From Druceiella hillmani (taxonomy: Eukaryota > Arthropoda > Insecta > Lepidoptera > Hepialidae), in NCBI GenBank assembly GCA_039881145.1, contig JAYKKI010000004.1, positions 45,692,501-45,756,500 on the forward strand: a stretch of DNA of 64,000 nt, written 5' to 3'. The notes beneath the pieces were generated by a model, which was given only the letters and a program-made list of their open reading frames with translations, had not been told where the DNA came from and did not search any database. Of the stretch, positions 39,101 to 52,956 are shown in pieces; within the stretch, counting starts at the first letter, position 1; each line of letters opens with the position of its first letter. Position numbers and translations under genes: made by a program.

Positions 39101-42100
39101 CTAAAAGCTGTTCTTCTGTAATCTTCTACGAAAAACAGAACATACCTAACAAGCCTGTTAAAAATGTTTCCATGAGCCCACAAACTTCCACACGCACAAA
39201 CTTTAAGACATCTAGCATCTTAGAAAAAATAGTCTTGTTATTTGCACATCACAACACGTGAAAAATGTTAACCTATCAATTTCAGCCCTTGTCAGAATAT
39301 AAAATACTGTTCAGATCTTTGCTATTTTTATGGCGCAACCTCTCACGTTACCTTAAACTAGTCATTGTTGTTGCAGAGGCCGTAAACAAACTCTTTGACT
39401 TTATATCTAATTTGTACACTTTGTTCAACGATTATGATTTTTCCATCACCAGTAATATAGCGATTTCGTATTTTGCCAACTCCTTCTTGGAAAAGCTTAA
39501 TTTCCATTTTCATCTGGCTTACTGATGACAGATTTATTGTGATATTAATACAAGATATTTTGCAGAGTATTCTCGAATTCTGAACCGTATACTACTATCA
39601 CTTTTTGTGTATTTCCCAAGCATTCCTGAGTTTTCTTTGCACTCTGGTTCTAACACACATTTGATAAATGTATTTGGTCAACAAACATTTTAATACTGGT
39701 AACTAAATCAACATGCCGATCCATTTTCATGAATGTTTTACAAGAAAATTACTCTAAAGCTCTCTTTTAATTTTCTTTTTGATGACTATACTAGTTCTTA
39801 TAGTATTCGACTTATTTATATTTGTAACAACGTATTGTGTGATATATTTCGAAGTCGATATTTTGGTTTTCTATTTTGACATATTTGCATTTACTACCAA
39901 CTCTCCCAATTACTTTCTTACATTACTGGCAATCTTTCAACGCGCGTTTAGTTCTAGTATTACTAACCTCTGCACGCATACCCAATAACTTCTCGAACGG
40001 CGTTCGTACTAACTGCCCTTCTTGAACGTTCTATAATGATTAGCATTTTGATTTTCTGTCAATCCCGCTAATAACAAAGAGTCCACCTATACAATAATGT
40101 CAGACGTTACCATATATCATGAATTGTTTCCCCATATTTAATATATACGTATAGCAATGAATTTATTATCGTGGTTATCTTAGTTTAGCATTTTACCACT
40201 AGCTGCGATCATATCATTCAGCGTTGTCGATATCACTTACTTTTTATTTACAGTCATATTTTCCAAAATAAGGCCGGCCTAGGCTTGTCCTTCATAATAG
40301 TCATAACACTTGAGTTTGGATATATTTATTTCTAACTTACTATATAACTAGTTAGCCATTGTTTATATGCATGCAACGAATACTCACACTATTACTCTTA
40401 GTACTAGTATATTGAAAAACAAATCTAACCCAGGTAATATATTCCAGACAAATAAAATACTGATCACTCGTATTTACTATAAAAAATATTGAAAATAAGC
40501 TAGAAACTTGCAAAATATGGAACGGAATCCATAACCTAATAAAGCGCAGTCACTTGCTTGCACAGGACTGAAATTTATCAATTTTAGTATCAATTATATA
40601 TGGCGTTATAACCGTTGTCTTTCAGTAATTTGTTTGCAAAGCAATTTTCTTTCAAAAAACTTCAAGCAATTAGATGGTTGTTATTTTTTAACATATTGTT
40701 ATATGCTAATTAAAACTGTAGAAGCTATGAGGTTACGACAGGCGGACGAAATTATAAAGTTTTCTTATTTCACTAAAAAACCGTAAAATTTAAATTTCAA
40801 AATTAGCAGTCAACATATCTCCATCCAACATTAACTCAACAGTGGGATGTTGGACATGATTTAATATTTGAAACGTGGTAGAGTATGTATACGTGGTAGA
40901 TGGAAAGGATTTGTAAGATGGAAAGAAATACTGCTTCTTGAATATGTGAACAGAATAAAATCACAGTTTAAAAAAAGTTGAAAAAATACTCCTTACCTTT
41001 TTTCCAGATATGCAGCTTTTTTTTCAACGTCCAAATTTAGCATTAAAAATCAATAAGGAAAACGCAAAGAGCTTTCAATACATGGAGCGATAAAATTGTG
41101 GAGGATTTAGAAAGGCTATGTGTAAAAATGAATAGAGGAAAACGTAAGAACGAAGGTTTAGGGCCAGTTTGTCAGAAATGCCAAGGATCTTCAAGAGCTG
41201 TGGTGCCATGGAGTAATAGTAAAAGTATCGAAAATTAATTTGTGATCCCATATCTCATTATGGAATAGTGTCTCACATACGAAAATATTCACTGCAATCT
41301 TTTTTCCCGCTCTACTATCTCTTTCCAATCACTAAAATATTTTATATATTTATAATGTTATGTATGCCAATAAAAACTATATTTTTTGCAAAAACTATCA
41401 AAGGTGACATATCTTCGCCAGTTTATGCAAAGAAGTTATCTTCATTGTATTTTTTTCCTTTAACATTTTGTAATTCTCAATTTGATTATCTAGCTATAGT
41501 ACATTAACAGAGATTCTCATAATGATATCCGTGAAAAATATCATGTAAATTAGTGAATATAACTTAATACCTCAATTTTTCTAACTTTGTCCCATCAAAT
41601 ACTATATATCTAATTTGGAAAGATTTCTGTTTGATGGTTTGATGTATGATAAATCTACCAACAAGTAGCTAATTGCTATTAAACTAAGTGCACGTTTATT
41701 TCATTTGCTTGAGTAACATATGGGTTTTTATTCGCAACTTCTCTAGCTGACAACATACCCACTACGTTTCGACGCATGTTATTCGATCATGCCTAAAACG
41801 CTGAATAGATTTTGAATAATGTTGAAATGGGTATTGTTCATTATTGTAATTATTATGTAGACCACTTTTTAACTCGAAAAAAATCAATTACTGCCGAATG
41901 AAACTCGGTGTTTTTTACAAAGTAATAAAAACTGTTTACTAGAGTGCAACGTCACATGCACGTTGCATTCTGGTATGAATTTGCGGAAGAAAATCTAATT
42001 AGAACATAAATGTAAAAACCTGTCTTAATTTTTTTATTCGAATAGGCCGTATCATAAATCGACATAGAGAATATAAACCTAAGGTAAATTTTTCACTTGT

Positions 42101-45100
42101 GGCTGTCTTACAAAATTCAATCCATTTGTCAATTAGAATCAATCGTCAAACTATTATTCACTACTTAAGTATTTACTTGCTATACATCAACCATATTTAA
42201 CAAAAATCAATATGTTTTATCCTAAAACTATAGCAGTAAAAATAACTTAAATATGTTTTTGCTGTATTTATATAAGCATTAAACACACTAAACAAATTTA
42301 TACCACAATTAACAGAAAAAATTAAAAAATTTCTTGCTCAACTTGTCAATATGTTTTGAAAAAATTCGATTTAGTTCGCGTTGAACTATAAGAATTCCGT
42401 ATGCACCTAAGTAAATAAATAAGTTTAAAAATTTAGAGATACGTAGTTTAATGTTCACAATATTGTTTATCATATAAATATGTTGCCCCGTATATTTTTC
42501 ACATAAGGTATAATTATCATGAATTTTCAAAATTTATGAGATCTAGAAATATGACACTTGAAATTAAAGCGTGTGATTGTATATTTTTGGCTCCTTTTAG
42601 AAATATTACTAGAACTATTTAAAATAGAAAATCCTTTGAAATATCTCTGTTTCGTATTAAAAATAAGCACGAAATACATTCGACATTAATGCGTCCTTTC
42701 AATAATTATAAGAGCTTATGATAAACAGATCGCAGGAGATTAAATAAAAAACAATATTTAATAAATAAATTATAAAATAAGAATAATGTCATAGAGTATA
42801 AATCTAAATCTTCAAGATTATACTAAAATAAATGACAACCAATAAAATACAATCAGTCCATCGTTTTGTCTCCCCTACAGTATCCTTCATTTTTTTTCAA
42901 TAACTCAAAATTTAAAAATGGGAAATAAAATATTGATAACTGATTTGAAATCATAAATCTTAATAAAATCGAAAAGAAAACCAGGAATACTATAATTGAC
43001 CGCAATATAAAATTATATTTAAAAATTAAAAGATACATATTTATTTCAATTACATAGTGCCAAAAAACAATAAAACGTCTTCGTTTGCCTCTTCGTATCC
43101 ATTTCAACGTCAATGTTGAAGTTAAATATTGCCCTTTATTTTGTATGACAAGTCATTACATATGAGATGTTATATCGTCGTGACAAATCAATTGTCCATT
43201 GTTCAATCTACTGTTAACATTATTCAATTTTTTTGGCTGTAAAAAACAAATGCAATTCCATCTACTTTATTAAAGCAGATAGTGTGTATGACACATAATC
43301 AATTATTGATATTCATATTTAACGTGAAATCATTTTATGAAGCATTTTTTTTCCTAGAAAATAAATGTAATTTTTATAAGATAGCAGTATTAAAACACGA
43401 AGAATTAATGTATTAAAGTAGGTAGCAACTGAGTAAAATATTGAGAGAATTTCATACAAATTTCTATTCATTTAATGCAAGATTCCTAGTAACCAACTAC
43501 TTATTTGAGGTTTAGTCTAGAAACTAATGAATTTTAGGTTGATGTTTTAACGCCTATATTGTTCAACACTCCTTAGATCGTGACTATCATAATAATTAGA
43601 GTATGGTAGAATAAAACAAATATCTCTCAATTCATTCTTTAAAATAAAAATAACGTACATAATCGTCAAGAAGTATCCCTGATTTGATAACCGATGCCAA
43701 CTAGCCTTGTACTTTACAGAAAAAGACTTCTATTTTATCATCTACACCCTACTTCTAATAAAACAGGAATCATCTATGATTCAAAGTCTTCTTCAAAAAA
43801 ACAAAAAAAAACTTTTGAAAATAGCAAAATGTTTTTTAAAGACCGACACTATCTTCAATTTCTGCTAGAATCTAAAAATCGATCCGCTTCTGAGTATTGC
43901 GTCAAATCTAACAACAAAACATGCAAACTTCTCCTTGTGGCTAAGAAAGTCCTTCTGCGTAAATTTTGTCGTTAAGTTTATTATGATTAGAGCTAGTTCG
44001 TATCGCTAAAATATATTTAAAAATATAACCCTGAGGATATTTAAATATGGATCAAGAAAACTCCAGATCAGTTTCTTTCTAATCTGCCGCTTTTTAGACC
44101 CTACTATATTAATCAATGGAAAATAATCCTGTAGACAATATATATCAATATCATCGTTGAGTCGAACATAAACATATTCGAGGCCAAATATAAATTTGGA
44201 AGCGAAAAGTAAATCACACAAGTTGTAATTTCGAAGAAATGATCATTAAATCTTTAAATGATTAAATAATTTTTCAAGAATTATCATTTTACAATTTTCA
44301 AATAGTTAGCATCTAAAGAAGTCAATTTTGGCTGTACGCTACCTATATTTTTGACATAATATTATCTTTACTTTCAAAAATGAGATTAGTTCGACAGAAA
44401 ACATTCAGTCATGTTTCGCATTCTAAGTTGTAATAAAATCGCGAGAACATATTTACCGAAATATGCTATTTGATCACGACAAAAATTTCAATATAAAAAC
44501 TAAAAGATATTGCAGATTCGTCAGGATCTGTTATTCTAATACGTGCACCATGATTGCCCATTATAGTATGTAGTTTGTGATTATGAAATAACTTCCGTTT
44601 GAAGACGTACCAAAATGGCGATCGGCAATATCTCATCTTAATCTAAATCTACAGGTATATTGCTTAAATTGATACTAAGGGTCTTGCTTCGATTACTAGT
44701 AGGTTTTTAGAAGCACGTATGATGATATTGTTTTATAAATACTATAATAAATATAATTTAGTGTCTCACGTTAAAATTCAATCTAATAAACAGAAGCTGC
44801 AGTTTTCATAATATTTGTGCAACTATGTTCTTCGCAAAATTCACGAAAGGTTTAACAATTTTTTATAATTTACTACAAATAAAAATATTGTATTTTGCTT
44901 TATAAATCACGGAAAGTAAAGAAGTGACATAAAATGTATCCGAACAATATTAGATTTTACCTTTTTGTAGTTCCCTTATTGTTTTGTGTGTTGTAATTTA
45001 AGTGAGAAGAACAAACTTATCGTTATCGTATATTGTGTCTTCGCCTTGATAAAATTAAGGCTGCGAGCTTATTTTGCTCGTTAAGGAAAACTAAAGATAT

Positions 45101-47006
45101 AGTAATTTTATTTATGAACTAAAATCACATAATATCAAAATAGCTCTGATATTTCCAATTTTTATACACAAATATCTATTACGTTGAACCCAAACTTGCT
45201 AAATGTCGTTTAAATATATTTTTCATGTCTAGGATGGTTTGTGAAATTATACCACGAGGATTTTCATTGATAAGATATAATAAACTATCTAAGACAAGTA
45301 CCGGACACAAATTTCGTCGATTGCCGAGAGTTTAACTGACTTGAATTTCCGTTCATTTTATGAAACACTTCATTGATAATATGAACCAAAGTTTTTGAAA
45401 CATTCTACAAATATTTTGTAATGGATTTTAAAAATCTGAAATTTTACTCAGACTTTTAGTACAAATCAATGTAATTAATTAATAAATATTATCCATTTGA
45501 AAACAGTCACAAGTACAGTTTGGATAACTATTAATGTACTGTCATATACAACTCACCTCTTAATTGAAACATTAGTACATAACTAAATTCTAGCGATCAA
45601 GAATTATATAAAAATTAAGTCAGTATGTAAATGTCAGAGTTAGGAGAGGGAGATTCACAATAAAAATACAATATTTCTGAGCTCCATCGCATCTCGAAAC
45701 ACACGTTGAATGAATAAATTTAAAATAAGTTAAAATATTAAGTAAAAATTAATAAGTGAAATGAAATTTGAAACCCACTTTGTAAAAATCCTTAAGAACA
45801 TATACAAAAGAAATTACAAAGTTGCTTAATTTGGAAGTTTTCTTGGCAATATTTTTGAAAACACACATTCTGCATAAAATATCTAAACTTTCTTGGAAAT
45901 ATTGATTATTACTTTTCTTATAACTTTTCCTTATCACGGCAATTAATGCTTACTACCATCACCAAACAACCCAGCAACAAAAGAAATATTAAAATGGGTC
46001 ATAAATCCTTATAATCGCAAAGTGTAAATAATATAACAACGTTGTTAACCACACAGAAATTTATTATTCCAGTAATATTTGACCCAATAGAACTATTACA
46101 AGACCGCGCCCTAAATAATAGAATTTTTAACATTCACGTTACGCCATCTACTCACACTAAAGTCAATGTTTATTGATGATTAAAAACATCAAGTTTCCTC
46201 AAAATCAGCCTATCTGTTAACGCATGATTGATAACAAATATCAAATCACATTTTTCATAATAGTATTTCATGTCACGGATGATTACTTTCCTTAATCTAT
46301 CACACAAACTATTCGCATGGGTACAAAATTGCTAAAAAGCAAAAAATACACAAAGCCACTTACACATTTATAACGGAGTACGGATGATTTACATAAAACG
46401 ATGTTTCACTAATCGTTTAGCGTGAATAAGCAGAACATGACAACACGCATGTTTCACGTATGTCAGACAATTCAGCCTCTTGCCATTTGATTGATAGAAA
46501 ATAAATTAATCCCTCGAAGCCTCCCATTCGACATGAGCAATCAATCGAAACCTATCACGTGTTCAGTATTAGGCATTAAAATAGTCAGCTCATTAACCAT
46601 CGTGGAAACGTCGCACTATTCTCTGTCTCGGGTAATAGGTCATTATGTCCTCAACATCATATTGTCACGATGTATACACTTTTCATTTTTCATCATTTAA
46701 CTTGTATCGCAAAAACCATCCAAACAAATGTCTATTTATGAACAATAACTCTTTCAAATAGAAGAGGAGACATTTCTAACTTTAATTCCGTAATTAGCTC
46801 ATCATTATTATAATTACATACTAAGTAGAAAAGTTAATGATAATGGGATACAATCAACATGTTATGATATACTTCGCGTGTCTTTTTACCAGATGCCCAC
46901 TGATAAATCCCCATGATTATAATGATCCTCTTTTAATAATTGTTGAATTCAACTAAAATCAAGAAAAACCTTATTGATTTATTTTTTAAATTCTTCATTT
47001 ATATAC

Positions 47007-47008
<2 letters not shown>
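36156..47008. other. Long AT-rich stretch, no gene recognised
   Basis: Nearly 11 kb with no supported gene or transposon protein. It contains a perfect 11-bp hairpin at 37484-37509 (CTTTTGACACA-TAAC-TGTGTCAAAAG), a 27-bp tandem duplication at 38149-38202 and an 8-bp hairpin at 41945-41967 (TGCAACGT...ACGTTGCA). Open frames up to 99 codons have no motifs. Confidence 0.6.
38149..38202. repeat. 27-bp tandem duplication
   Basis: Two perfect copies of a 27-bp unit beginning TGTATGAGTTATCAATATTC, with a partial third copy (GTATGAGT) immediately upstream. Confidence 0.9.
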
Positions 47009-47089
<81 letters not shown>

Positions 47090-47094
47090 TATGT
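47009..47094. repeat. (AT)n microsatellite
   Basis: An AT run with two ATACAT interruptions. Confidence 0.95.
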
Positions 47095-50000
47095 ACTGAC
47101 ATTTAAATAATAATAAATCAATTTTTAAAAAGAAAATAATTAGTTTCTGAATAACACCACAAAATGCTATAAAATTTCAAAGATATTCAGAACACTATTA
47201 AGTTACTTATCGAGTACAATTTGATTTTTGTTCATTTATAAAAACATGAAATCATTTTTATCCAAATAGGAAAGCGGAAATAGTGTTTTTTTTAATTTTA
47301 CAGAATATTTTTTTGTTGCCTAGAAAAAAGTCACGGTACCTACAATATATTCATTACAAAAAAGGTTATATAAATTCGCATGCTAAACAAAAATGATTCA
47401 AAGAAGTTTGTTACTTATCATTATCACATATACATTACTAAATCTTAGCATGTACATTCTTCTATTATTAGTATTAATCTTAATGTGTTCAGTGAGGATC
47501 TCTGTGCATGTATTAATGTTTATACATCGAGGAGAGCTACGTGGCGTGGAGTTTGCATGAGTTGTGGCTCTGTGGTTCAAAATCCTTCTATACGTGTTTT
47601 GTAAATTTTATACCGCGAAGATGATACATGTGATCCATATTTGATGATACTGCAAACTAATGAGTAATGTATAATTTTCAAAATATTGACAGATAAGAAA
47701 AATATTTACACGAGAGTTACAAATTTGACCTTCGGATAAACTTTTTTCGCCATACTTTCTAAATAAGGAAGATAATCTTACCGAGGCTGTTAAATATAAG
47801 TACTTCATAGAATGGAGTCAGTAAAATTAAAAAAAAATATTACCAAGCTTAACTATACCAATCATGTTTAGGTACCCTTGTCTCCTAAAAAATATATCAC
47901 CCTTGTATATTGAAAATATATTTATTAAGATAATTATATGATAATATTTGAATGCCGGTCTGTACAATGTTATTCTTCCAATTCTTTTAGTAGCAGAGGC
48001 AGAATTTATAGATTTTCACATCGCACAAGATGACATTTTGGCACGTTCGTGTAAAATACAAGATAAACAAGTAAAGCAATTAAAAGACAACTTTCCGATA
48101 TGGGGAAAGAAATATAAACTAATCGGCATAGAATGAAGTTGAAATAATTAAGTTATATTAGTTTTGAATCGTTCATGACGTATTTGCGGTGTATAGTGCC
48201 ATTGTTTCTACCTATTTTGAATGCCTATTTACAATAAGACTTTTTGCTTTACATACATTTTAAGTAATGTAGGCATTGTCATATCAATATATAGGCAAAA
48301 AAGTTTAGGACTGTTTATATTTTAATTTATTTAAAAAATGTGTAAAACATGCCATAGGCCACGACAAGACTACGTTTACTGTCGCATACAGGCGGGCATG
48401 TTACTAATGACGTACTTTCGTTTAACTGCACTAGATGGCGCACGTGAATGTCTGTTTGAACGTATATTTAGATACATGGTCAGTACTTTCAGAACGTCCG
48501 AAGTGTTCTTTCACCGACGAAGCTTTTATTAGTCATTTTTAAGCCACTTAACTAAATTTACACGAATAAATTTAAAAAAAATTGTACAATCAACTTAGTT
48601 GCTATCTTAAAAAGTAACTAAAGCATTTTCCATAAATAATATCAACATACACATAAAATTAATATTTTTGTTGACAGACAACTTTTGGACTACACTCGTC
48701 TGGGAAGTAGTCACTTGTATATGATCGAATAGATTTTAAACCAAGTGATAAGTAGTCACTCTCTTGATTTAAGCAAGTTCGAAAGGCTAGGCGTTCTTCA
48801 AGCACAATGTTTTATATAATAAGCGTTCACAGTTCAACATTTTAATATATCATATCATATATGGGGTACTCATTGACATCTAAACCAAATAAAACATTTC
48901 TTGAGGCAGGTCAGTAGTAGAGATGCTAATCAATGTATTAAATATTCTCGTCTTACCGACAGTGCGAATTTTCTCAGCATCGATGAAAGGGCAAACAGGT
49001 GAAAAAACATTTCTACAAAATATTTTCATTGCGATCACTTCAGTGTCTATCAGAAATTAAAAAAAAACTTTAGTGACGAAAATTCATTCGTTTCTTTCTT
49101 TAGAATTTCATTAAACTGAAACCCATGCAGCTTCCTATTGAATAGGAATCAAGAAGTTCAACTTGAAATTGATTGAAATTTAATATTAATTATTAAATCA
49201 ATTTTAATTTATAAAAAATGATGTTACACGTACTTTTCATTTCCTACTTATGATGTGTCATCTGCTTGACTTCTAGTAGAAATTGACACATTGATTAAAA
49301 TGTGTTAATTGAAACATACTATTTCCAATATCATTATCGACGTATACAAAAAGGAAAAAAAATCTAAATCATATATAAAGCGCCTTAGTAGATAAACCCG
49401 AAAATGAATGAAAAAAATATCTCGTCTATTCGTCTTTACCTTGAATTCTTTACTTATTAAAATTTATTCATTATCATTCTATTTCCTAAATACTTACATT
49501 AATTATCTGTTTTCCATTGTTAAGTTCCAGTGACCTCTCTTGTTTATATCTTACCGAATTTATCGTTAATATATTTATTTCTTTATTCCCACAAAAGCCT
49601 GTAATCAACGGTTTAATAACAAGTTATTAACTATTGCATTCTTATAAATTCTTAATCTAATTAATTATCTGGCTTTTTACAGAAAATTTTTCAGATGTTC
49701 TCTTACCATCCATTTTCTATGTCAGCCTCTCTCTGTAAACCACGTGTCATATTATTGATAGTTTAATGAGTTATTATGGTTTATTGTAATTTTGATCTTT
49801 AAAAATCGTTCAAATATTTTTTTTCATTCTTTTTCTTAACTTATTGATCTGAAAATTTTGACTTTTAATAGTGTGAAATAATATTGACTTTATAGAAAAG
49901 TTTGATTTTTAATTTTTTTAAAAATAAGTAACATTTTTGTCAGCACGGTTAATAAATAAACTGTAGAAAACTAAATACGACAAGATTAATGAAAATCTCA

Positions 50001-52140
50001 TTACTTCGCCTAATTTTTACACAAGACCTTGGACCATATGCAAACATTTCATTTATTGTTATTCAATATTTAATAAAAAATTACCTCCACCTAAAATAGT
50101 CATAACCGAGATTTTCTTACCCGTCACACATATCAGTTCTACTTGTGTATACAATAATTTCTTAAACCACACAATCTTTAACTCTTACTACTTAGCTTCT
50201 TAGATTTTTTCTTATAAAAGCAGCACATTATTCGTTACCACAAAAAAAATACTACTTTAATATTATAAAATAGACATAGATTAATAAAATAGACATAAGC
50301 ACACAGCTCTGGTGAATAATCGATGGCGTAGGTACGTACTTATTGGGGTCGAAAAATACGCCAACTGTACTTAGTTGGCGTACCAACACTATCAATAAAA
50401 ATGTTTGTAATAATAATATCTAAGTAGTTTTTAATATAAAAACTTTAGTTTTAAATGTTTATTGTATATTATTATTGCAAATATTGATATAAAATTTTTT
50501 ATATAAAAAATAAATTATTGTATTGATATAAATATATTTATTATATATTGCTTTTTACTAACATTTTTTAGTATCATAAACACCTGAAAACTAAAGCTTT
50601 TATGTTAAAAACTCACTAAATATTGTTATTACAAACACCAACTTTATAGTGTCATTTTCAATAAAAACTATGGCTATTGAATTTGAATCTAATGGGAAAC
50701 TTGCAGGGCGTCTTTGATGGAGATATTACAAGAGAAAACTTAAATTAGTCACCGCTGTCTTCGCTCCAGAACAAGAGTTAGGATTATTGAAAAAGGTAAT
50801 TCAAATGGATGATACATTTTACGAATTGTCAAAATAAGGATTTTTTGGATTCGTCTTTTAGTGTGCTGGTTAAACTGTATCCTTCATTCATTCATAGATT
50901 TTACTGCGAGAATTAAGGTAGCCAACAAGTTTATCGAACGCTACCTTAACTTATCCTAAGAAAACTAGAGCCAATATACATGTGCCAAAATAGAGAATTT
51001 ATTAAACCTCAAGTTCACACAGTTTCATCCAGGTATACTTCATTATTTTTAAAGAAATAATTATGTAAATTATTCCTGAATTATACCTGAGAATAAGATT
51101 GTAATAGTAATTAGAGAGCAAGTGGGCTGGCTCTGTTTCTAAAATAATTTGTTGCAAAAGAAGAAAAAGATATAAAATTATGCGAAATGACGAGTACCTT
51201 AATATGGTTAGCAAAATTAACAATGGTAGCAAAAGCAATGAAAAACAAAACAGTATCAATACATACGAGAGAGTTATTGAACTTAACGATAAAGTTGCGA
51301 ACCCAGTCAGACGCAACAACAAACCTTGAACAATATGCAAACCGATAGTCTTAGAAAAAGCATAAAAGCAAATGTAATGGGATTAAAACGATCGATATGC
51401 TTAAATAATTTAAATGATAAATTAATTTGTGTGAAAGGAAATTAAACTATTAAGTGCGTGTTAAAAGAAAATAAAGTAGAATAAATTGTTCAATGCGTTT
51501 AATAAATTAGTAGCATGGCACACCTTGTACATCGTCAAGCTTATGTTTCAAAAGCGGAAATAAAAAGGAAATTTAAGACTTGTCCAGTGAAATTCTATTC
51601 GATTCAGAGTTTTACCCTTGCTTTTTAAATTTTACCCTTGCTTTGCACTGATAGGGAGTCACAATGATTTTTTTATATCTTGCTATATATTAATTAAAAT
51701 CTCGATCTGCGGCGTCAATTTGCAATTTGTATGAAATTGTTTTAAACTGTCAAAACTGTAGGGTAGTCTCACGTTGATGAACGGGGCGGAATTATGAGTG
51801 GTCATTGTCTCCCTTGAAACTTTAAGAAGGAATTTTAAACCTATTGTCTGTATAGTAATAGCAAAAAAACAAATACGGAAAACGTATATGAGAAAATAAC
51901 ACATGCAACACCAATGAAGAGCACCCCTGAAAAATAGTCATTTGAGATTAAATAAATAAGATATCCGCAAGAATGATTTACAAAAATAGTTATTTATATT
52001 TCATAGTTAGGCTGTATTTATGGTTCAAACAAACAAATATTTGACCAATAACCAATCGAAACGAGATTCAGCTTTACGTGCGTCTCCATGAGTACATGTT
52101 TGCGCAAATATCTATAAACTAGGAAAAATATTCATCCACG
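47095..52140. other. AT-rich stretch, no gene recognised
   Basis: No gene or transposon protein recognised. A perfect 10-bp hairpin, TACGCCAACT-GTACTT-AGTTGGCGTA, lies at 50357-50382. A 112-codon open frame at 51002-51340 (minus) is leucine-rich and motif-free, and is probably chance. Confidence 0.6.
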
Positions 52141-52142
52141 AC

Positions 52143-52182
52143 TATTAAAAGGACTAAACCAGTCTTGTCGGACACAACAGTT
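52143..52182 (+). promoter_or_regulatory. Possible TATA plus initiator pair
   Basis: TATTAAAAGG at 52143-52152 is followed by ACAGTT at 52177-52182, about 36 nt from TATA to the candidate start A. This resembles insect TATA-initiator core promoters. It precedes the CpG-rich segment at 52227-52345. No coding exon is confirmed, so this is a weak inference. Confidence 0.2.
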
Positions 52183-52226
52183 AGAATTTATGTTAAAAAC
52201 CTACGAAGTTCGTTAAAGCACAAGAT

Positions 52227-52345
52227 ATGTGCATCCGTAATGCCAGCCGGACTGCTAACGCTCTCGCCAGCAGTACTGCGGCCCACAACGGTAGCGGCCG
52301 GGGCGGAGCGCGCGGTGCTCAAATTGCAGCAACGGGCGGTGTTTC
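52227..52345. other. CpG- and GC-rich island
   Basis: About 120 bp with GCCAGCCGGACTGC, GGTAGCGGCCGGGGCGG and AGCGCGCGGTGC, sharply unlike the AT-rich surroundings. It lies beyond the env end of the errantivirus relic, where the 3' LTR would be expected on the minus strand. It could alternatively be the start of an unrecognised host transcript. I cannot find a second copy in the window to prove an LTR. Confidence 0.4.
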
Positions 52346-52956
52346 CATTTTTATATGGTGTAACACGAGAACTATTTTAGTTAAAATAATATTAGTTTAC
52401 ACCGCAAGCAGCAGTTATATAAAATCGGTTAAAACAAATATATTAAATCGCGGGGTATTTTTACGGGGCACGATAAAATAGTCTTTTTAAAAAATAGACA
52501 TTTATTTAATTATAACGATTATTACAATAATTCGCATTTAATAATTTATAAAAAAGACTTGTGTCCACTACGAATGTCAAATCCGGTCATATCAAATTTA
52601 TGCTTATCACGAAAATAATGCATTTCGTATCGGATTGCATTTCTCACACAATCTGCTGTTCGTGGGATGGAGTGTTTGTAACAACTCTCCCGACAAGATC
52701 AAACATCATGGCTCAAAATGATGTTGAATTAAGAAATTGCAGAAGCAGTGTGAGATTCGTAAAGGACTGGACAATAACAATATTTTTTTTATAACATAGA
52801 AATCGTATTAATAAGCTAGTAATATTGATTATATCTAAACACAAATAGTCTTATAATTATAACAAATATTCATATGAACTAGGATTAGCAAGCATATTAT
52901 TTTATATTTCTTTTCCACGGGACTGACAAAGAAGTATTCCATCTTCATTATCACGT

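Noticed and set aside
41945..41967. 8-bp inverted repeat TGCAACGT...ACGTTGCA
   Set aside because: Too short to separate from chance, and no context gives it a role.
51002..51340. 112-codon leucine-rich open frame on the minus strand
   Set aside because: It looks like hydrophobic residues from a T-rich strand. There is no motif and no start or context that supports a gene.
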